From assembly GCA_902793605.1 (NCBI GenBank), contig CADBEB010000010.1:25194-89193 (forward strand): a stretch of 64,000 nucleotides of DNA, given 5' to 3'. Below are positions 61,799 through 64,000 of the stretch, piece after piece. Made by a program: the position numbers and the translations under genes. Origin of the DNA: an uncultured Eubacteriales bacterium (GTDB lineage Bacteria; Bacillota; Clostridia; Christensenellales; Aristaeellaceae). How positions within the stretch are numbered: position 1 is the first letter of the stretch; every line of letters starts with the position of its first letter. Under the pieces are notes generated by a model. That model ran no database searches. It was not told the DNA's origin and worked only from the letters and a program-made list of their open reading frames with translations.

Positions 61799-62209
61799 TT
61801 ACACCAGTATCCCGTTGCAGTGATCCACCTCATGCTGCACGATCTGCGCCTGGAACCCGTCCAGGAGGCCGATGTGATCCTTCATATGCATGTCCTGCCA
61901 TTTCAGCCGGATGCTCCGGTACCGCTTCACCTTCCGCGTTCCCTCCAGCGACAGGCAGCTTTCCTCCGCCTCGTATTCCTCAAACCCGCCGATGATCTTC
62001 GGGTTCATCATCGCGACGATCATCGGCCCCTTGGCGATGGCGATGATCCGCTTCCGCTCCCCGATCATGTTCGCCGCCATCCCGACGCAGCGGTCGAGGT
62101 TCGCCCTCAGCGTTTCGATCAGGTCCTCGGCAATCTTCACATCCTTCGGGCCCGCCTCAGCGCACTTCATGCTCAGAAAAACCGGATCATGCACGATCTC
62201 GCATACCAT
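61799..62209 (-). CDS. Short peptide deformylase-like protein
   Basis: 136 residues from the ATG at 62209 (CGGAGGGGAGACAG). Three deformylase motifs are recognisable but altered: motif 1 CVGMAANMIG instead of GxGLAAPQ (Asn in place of the conserved Gln), motif 2 EESCLSLEG, motif 3 VQHEVDHCNGILV. Metal ligands Cys and two His are intact. The protein ends right after motif 3. The Asn-variant short PDF class occurs in clostridia; it may be active or may have another N-terminal substrate. Confidence 0.82.
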   Translation of the reverse strand: MVCEIVHDPVFLSMKCAEAGPKDVKIAEDLIETLRANLDRCVGMAANMIGERKRIIAIAKGPMIVAMMNPKIIGGFEEYEAEESCLSLEGTRKVKRYRSIRLKWQDMHMKDHIGLLDGFQAQIVQHEVDHCNGILV

Positions 62210-62227
62210 CTGTCTCCCCTCCGAAAA

Positions 62228-62292
62228 CGGAACAATAGGGACGGTTCTTTTTGTTCCAAAAACGGAACAATGGGGACGGTTCTTTTTGTTCC
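62228..62292. repeat. Family-1 repeat pair upstream of the deformylase gene
   Basis: Two direct GGAACAAT(A/G)GGGACGGTTCTTTTTGTTCC units separated by AAAAAC, each nearly self-complementary, between the deformylase promoter region and its RBS. Confidence 0.85.
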
Positions 62293-62384
62293 AAAAATGA
62301 ATCTCCTCTGTCGTAACCGTTATTTTAGCACAAACTTCCTTCAACAACAACCGCCGCCCCCGGCAGTTTTTCTTTTTGTTCCCC

Positions 62385-62413
62385 TTGCATGCACAATTGT
62401 TTTGTGCTACGAT
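62385..62413 (+). promoter_or_regulatory. Promoter of the 62439 gene
   Basis: TTGCAT (62385-62390), 17 bp, TACGAT (62408-62413) with TGC just before the -10. Confidence 0.65.
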
Positions 62414-62438
62414 GGCAAAAAAGAAAGGGGCGCCGCAA

Positions 62439-62747
62439 ATGAACACACCCAGGTCGGCCTGGCCGAAGAACCCGTACAAAAAGCAATACATCACCGTCCG
62501 GGTCGAATTCACCGACGACGGCATCCTCTTCCCCCGCTCGCTCCTGTGGACCGACGGGCAGGAATACCCCATCGACCGGGTGAAGGATATCTGCAGCGCC
62601 CCGGCCCTGAAAGCCGGCGGCCAGGGCGACCGCTATACCGTCATGATCCGCGGCAGGGAGCGCTACCTCTTTTTCGAGCATAACCCCGATCCGTGCGACG
62701 CGCGCCTGGGCAAATGGTTCGTGGAAGTGAAAAATCCGGACTACTGA
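62439..62747 (+). CDS. Conserved small protein of unknown function
   Basis: 102 residues from the ATG at 62439 (AAGGGGCGCCGCAA). Compact beta-rich sequence: YITVRVEFTDDGILFPRSLL, EYPIDRVKDICSAPALKAGG, QGDRYTVMIRGRERYLFFE, KWFVEVKNPDY. I recall similar proteins in clostridial genomes as conserved hypotheticals, sometimes near repair genes, but cannot name a function. It has a good promoter and is 43 bp upstream of the next gene, so they may be co-expressed. Confidence 0.7.
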   Translation: MNTPRSAWPKNPYKKQYITVRVEFTDDGILFPRSLLWTDGQEYPIDRVKDICSAPALKAGGQGDRYTVMIRGRERYLFFEHNPDPCDARLGKWFVEVKNPDY

Positions 62748-62790
62748 AACAGAGGGAAAGAAACGGAACAGATCATCCTGCGGAGGCATT

Positions 62791-63522
62791 ATGGAAACGA
62801 TCAACGGCGTATGGTATATGAAGGGCTGCAGGCGGAGCGACAAGGGCTGCCTGCACTCACCGGACGACCTTCTGGAGCTGGTCCGGGAGGTCGGCTTCCT
62901 TCCGCTTTTCTCCAACGATATCCCGGGCTTTTCCGTGGAAGAGCATACGCCCGCCGCGGACTGGTGGACCAATGACCCGGCCCGGGATCCCTGGGCATGG
63001 CGGCAGGTTCTGGCGCCGAATGAACAGGTCGCCTACGGCAAATTCTTCGACAAAAAGGCCGGGTTCGTTTCCCGGGAATGGTTCCCGGCCTTTGCGAACT
63101 ACCGGCGGGACGGGTATGACTATGAAGGGCTGTATGAGGACGGGAAAATGACCATCCGCTGCAAGCGGATCATGGACGTTCTCGGGCTGAACGAGGACGC
63201 GGAGGGCACGGCCCTTTTATCCTGTGACCTCCGGAAACGCGCGGCCCTGGAGAAGGGCTTTGAGGGCGCCGTCACCGACCTGCAGATGAAATCCTTCCTG
63301 ATCGTGAGCGATTTCCGGCAGAAGCGGAACCGGCGCGGGGAATCCTACGGATGGCACGTGGCGGAGATCATGACCCCCGAGACCAAATGGGGATACGACG
63401 CGGTAAACAGCCTTCACGAGAAGCCGGAAGACTCCTGGAAACGCATCTGCAGCCACATCCGGAAGCATTTCCCCTCCGCGGATGACCGGTATCTGTTGAA
63501 GCTCGCCGGCATCCGTAAATAA
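62791..63522 (+). CDS. Protein of unknown function, possibly AlkZ-related
   Basis: 243 residues, cytoplasmic, with no signal or membrane span. Trp-rich N-terminal half (NGVWYMKGCRRSDKGCLHSP, ADWWTNDPARDPWAWRQVL) followed by a helical segment (CKRIMDVLGLNEDAEGTALL) and a block ending in YLLKLAGIRK. The layout resembles proteins annotated as AlkZ-related, that is DNA-glycosylase-like winged-helix relatives, but I see no catalytic signature. RBS GCGGAGGCATT. Confidence 0.6.
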   Translation: METINGVWYMKGCRRSDKGCLHSPDDLLELVREVGFLPLFSNDIPGFSVEEHTPAADWWTNDPARDPWAWRQVLAPNEQVAYGKFFDKKAGFVSREWFPAFANYRRDGYDYEGLYEDGKMTIRCKRIMDVLGLNEDAEGTALLSCDLRKRAALEKGFEGAVTDLQMKSFLIVSDFRQKRNRRGESYGWHVAEIMTPETKWGYDAVNSLHEKPEDSWKRICSHIRKHFPSADDRYLLKLAGIRK

Positions 63523-63648
63523 AAAAGACAAAGGAAGACAAAGGGACGGTCCGATTACATTCATCCCTGTAAAAACACAAAGCCAAAAAGTGAGGAAAAT
63601 CAGCGCTTCCGTGTCCCGAAACCCGTCGATTCCAGAGCTCAGTGTAAT

Positions 63649-63899
63649 TCACTCAGCCGCCCGTTTCAGTTCCTCCCAGACCTTGACCATGGCCAGGGTG
63701 TCCAGCCTGCAGTAGGCCAGCAGGTTCTTTCTCGCCTTCTCCTGCTCCTCCGGGGGCATGTACCGGATCTCCGGATAGACGCTCATCGCCTCCGTGCCGT
63801 TGTGCACGCCGTCCAGGCCGTGGTAGTCCAGTTCCGGATCGTCCGGACAGATCGCCGGCAGCACGCTCTTGATCGAGAAGCTGCCCCCGATCTCTTTTT
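63649..63899 (-). pseudogene. C-terminal fragment of a DUF2779 protein, truncated at its 5' side
   Basis: About 83 residues ending IGGSFSIKSVLPAI, ELDYHGLDGVHNGTEAMS, LLAYCRLDTLAMVKVWEEL: the typical C-terminus of DUF2779 proteins, a family with RecB/Cas4- and RNase H-like nuclease domains. Upstream of the lysines at about 63895 the frame meets TGA, and sequence composition drops from GC-rich to roughly 43 % GC. A short family-like stretch in another frame is not enough to rescue it. Interpreted as disruption by an insertion whose end lies in the window. Confidence 0.6.
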
Positions 63900-64000
63900 T
63901 GTAACACAGAAACCATCAAATTAACGTAATAGGTCGACATTAATGGTTTCTAATAATTCCCGAGTCTTCTTCTGAATGGCAGAAACCCTGCTACCGCCAT
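63900..64000. mobile_element. AT-rich sequence with inverted repeat, possible insertion-sequence end
   Basis: AGAAACCAT (63908-63916) and ATGGTTTCT (63943-63951) are perfect 9-bp inverted arms. The boundary begins GTAACACAGAAACCATC, reminiscent of mutator/IS256-type ends, but without transposase or target duplication in view the identity is unproven. Confidence 0.35.

Overview
The window is a dense, GC-rich (roughly 60-63 % by eye) stretch of bacterial chromosome. The gene content points to an anaerobic gut or rumen Clostridia-type Firmicute: a stand-alone MurG, a BioY-BirA pair, three CUT1 sugar ABC transporters, arabinan/xylan enzymes, clostridial-type HflX, an NAD salvage operon, a Re-citrate-synthase-like enzyme plus aconitase, and phage-type DnaD/helicase-loader genes. 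A Christensenellales/Aristaeella-like host is my guess, not a demonstration. I saw no rRNA, tRNA or CRISPR array.

Layout. 1-5.3 kb: end of a DUF975-like membrane gene, then aminotransferase, Re-citrate/homocitrate-synthase-type enzyme, MurG and an LRR lipoprotein, driven by a near-consensus promoter. 5.4-8.5 kb (minus): a divergent Lgt-like protein carrying repeat-derived segments and several small exported proteins. 8.6-17.1 kb: a xylan-type locus (carboxylesterase, GH120-like beta-helix enzyme, solute-binding protein, two permeases) with a divergent AraC regulator. 17.9-19.2 kb: O-acetylhomoserine sulfhydrylase. 19.2-26.2 kb: a TetR-controlled redox island (aldo/keto reductase, exported DUF362 protein, ArsP-like permease, exported flavodoxin, a DUF4405-FGE-flavodoxin fusion, CMD protein). 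This is the most novel-looking system here. 26.2-32.1 kb: gene debris, a nucleoside hydrolase, an esterase interrupted by a stop codon, and a second sugar ABC transporter. 32.2-39.1 kb (minus): HflX with a JAMM-like N-domain, a GNAT-ManA fusion, dUTPase, RsmA and a phage-type replication pair. 39.5-42.2 kb: nadE-nadD-pncB. 42.2-50 kb: a LacI-controlled arabinan operon (ABC transporter, GH51, GH43). 50-51.8 kb: bioY-birA behind a classic BirA operator. 51.7-64 kb: methyltransferase, RsuA, aconitase, a short AlaRS, Nudix, alanine dehydrogenase, DEAD helicase, deformylase, two poorly known proteins, and a broken DUF2779 gene next to AT-rich sequence that looks like the end of an insertion.

Three dispersed repeat families thread through the intergenic spaces: (i) GGGACGGTTC/GGAACAAAA inverted pairs, (ii) hairpins built on CCGAAGG...CGGAAAGCC whose outer arms change in a compensatory way between copies, and (iii) TGTCATTTCGA/GGAGATTTCTCC units. 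Some copies supply codons to neighbouring genes. Regulation is unusually readable: paired TetR palindromes around a sigma-70 promoter, LacI palindromes, a BirA box, leader terminators before aconitase and bioY, and strong hairpins separating solute-binding-protein genes from permease genes.
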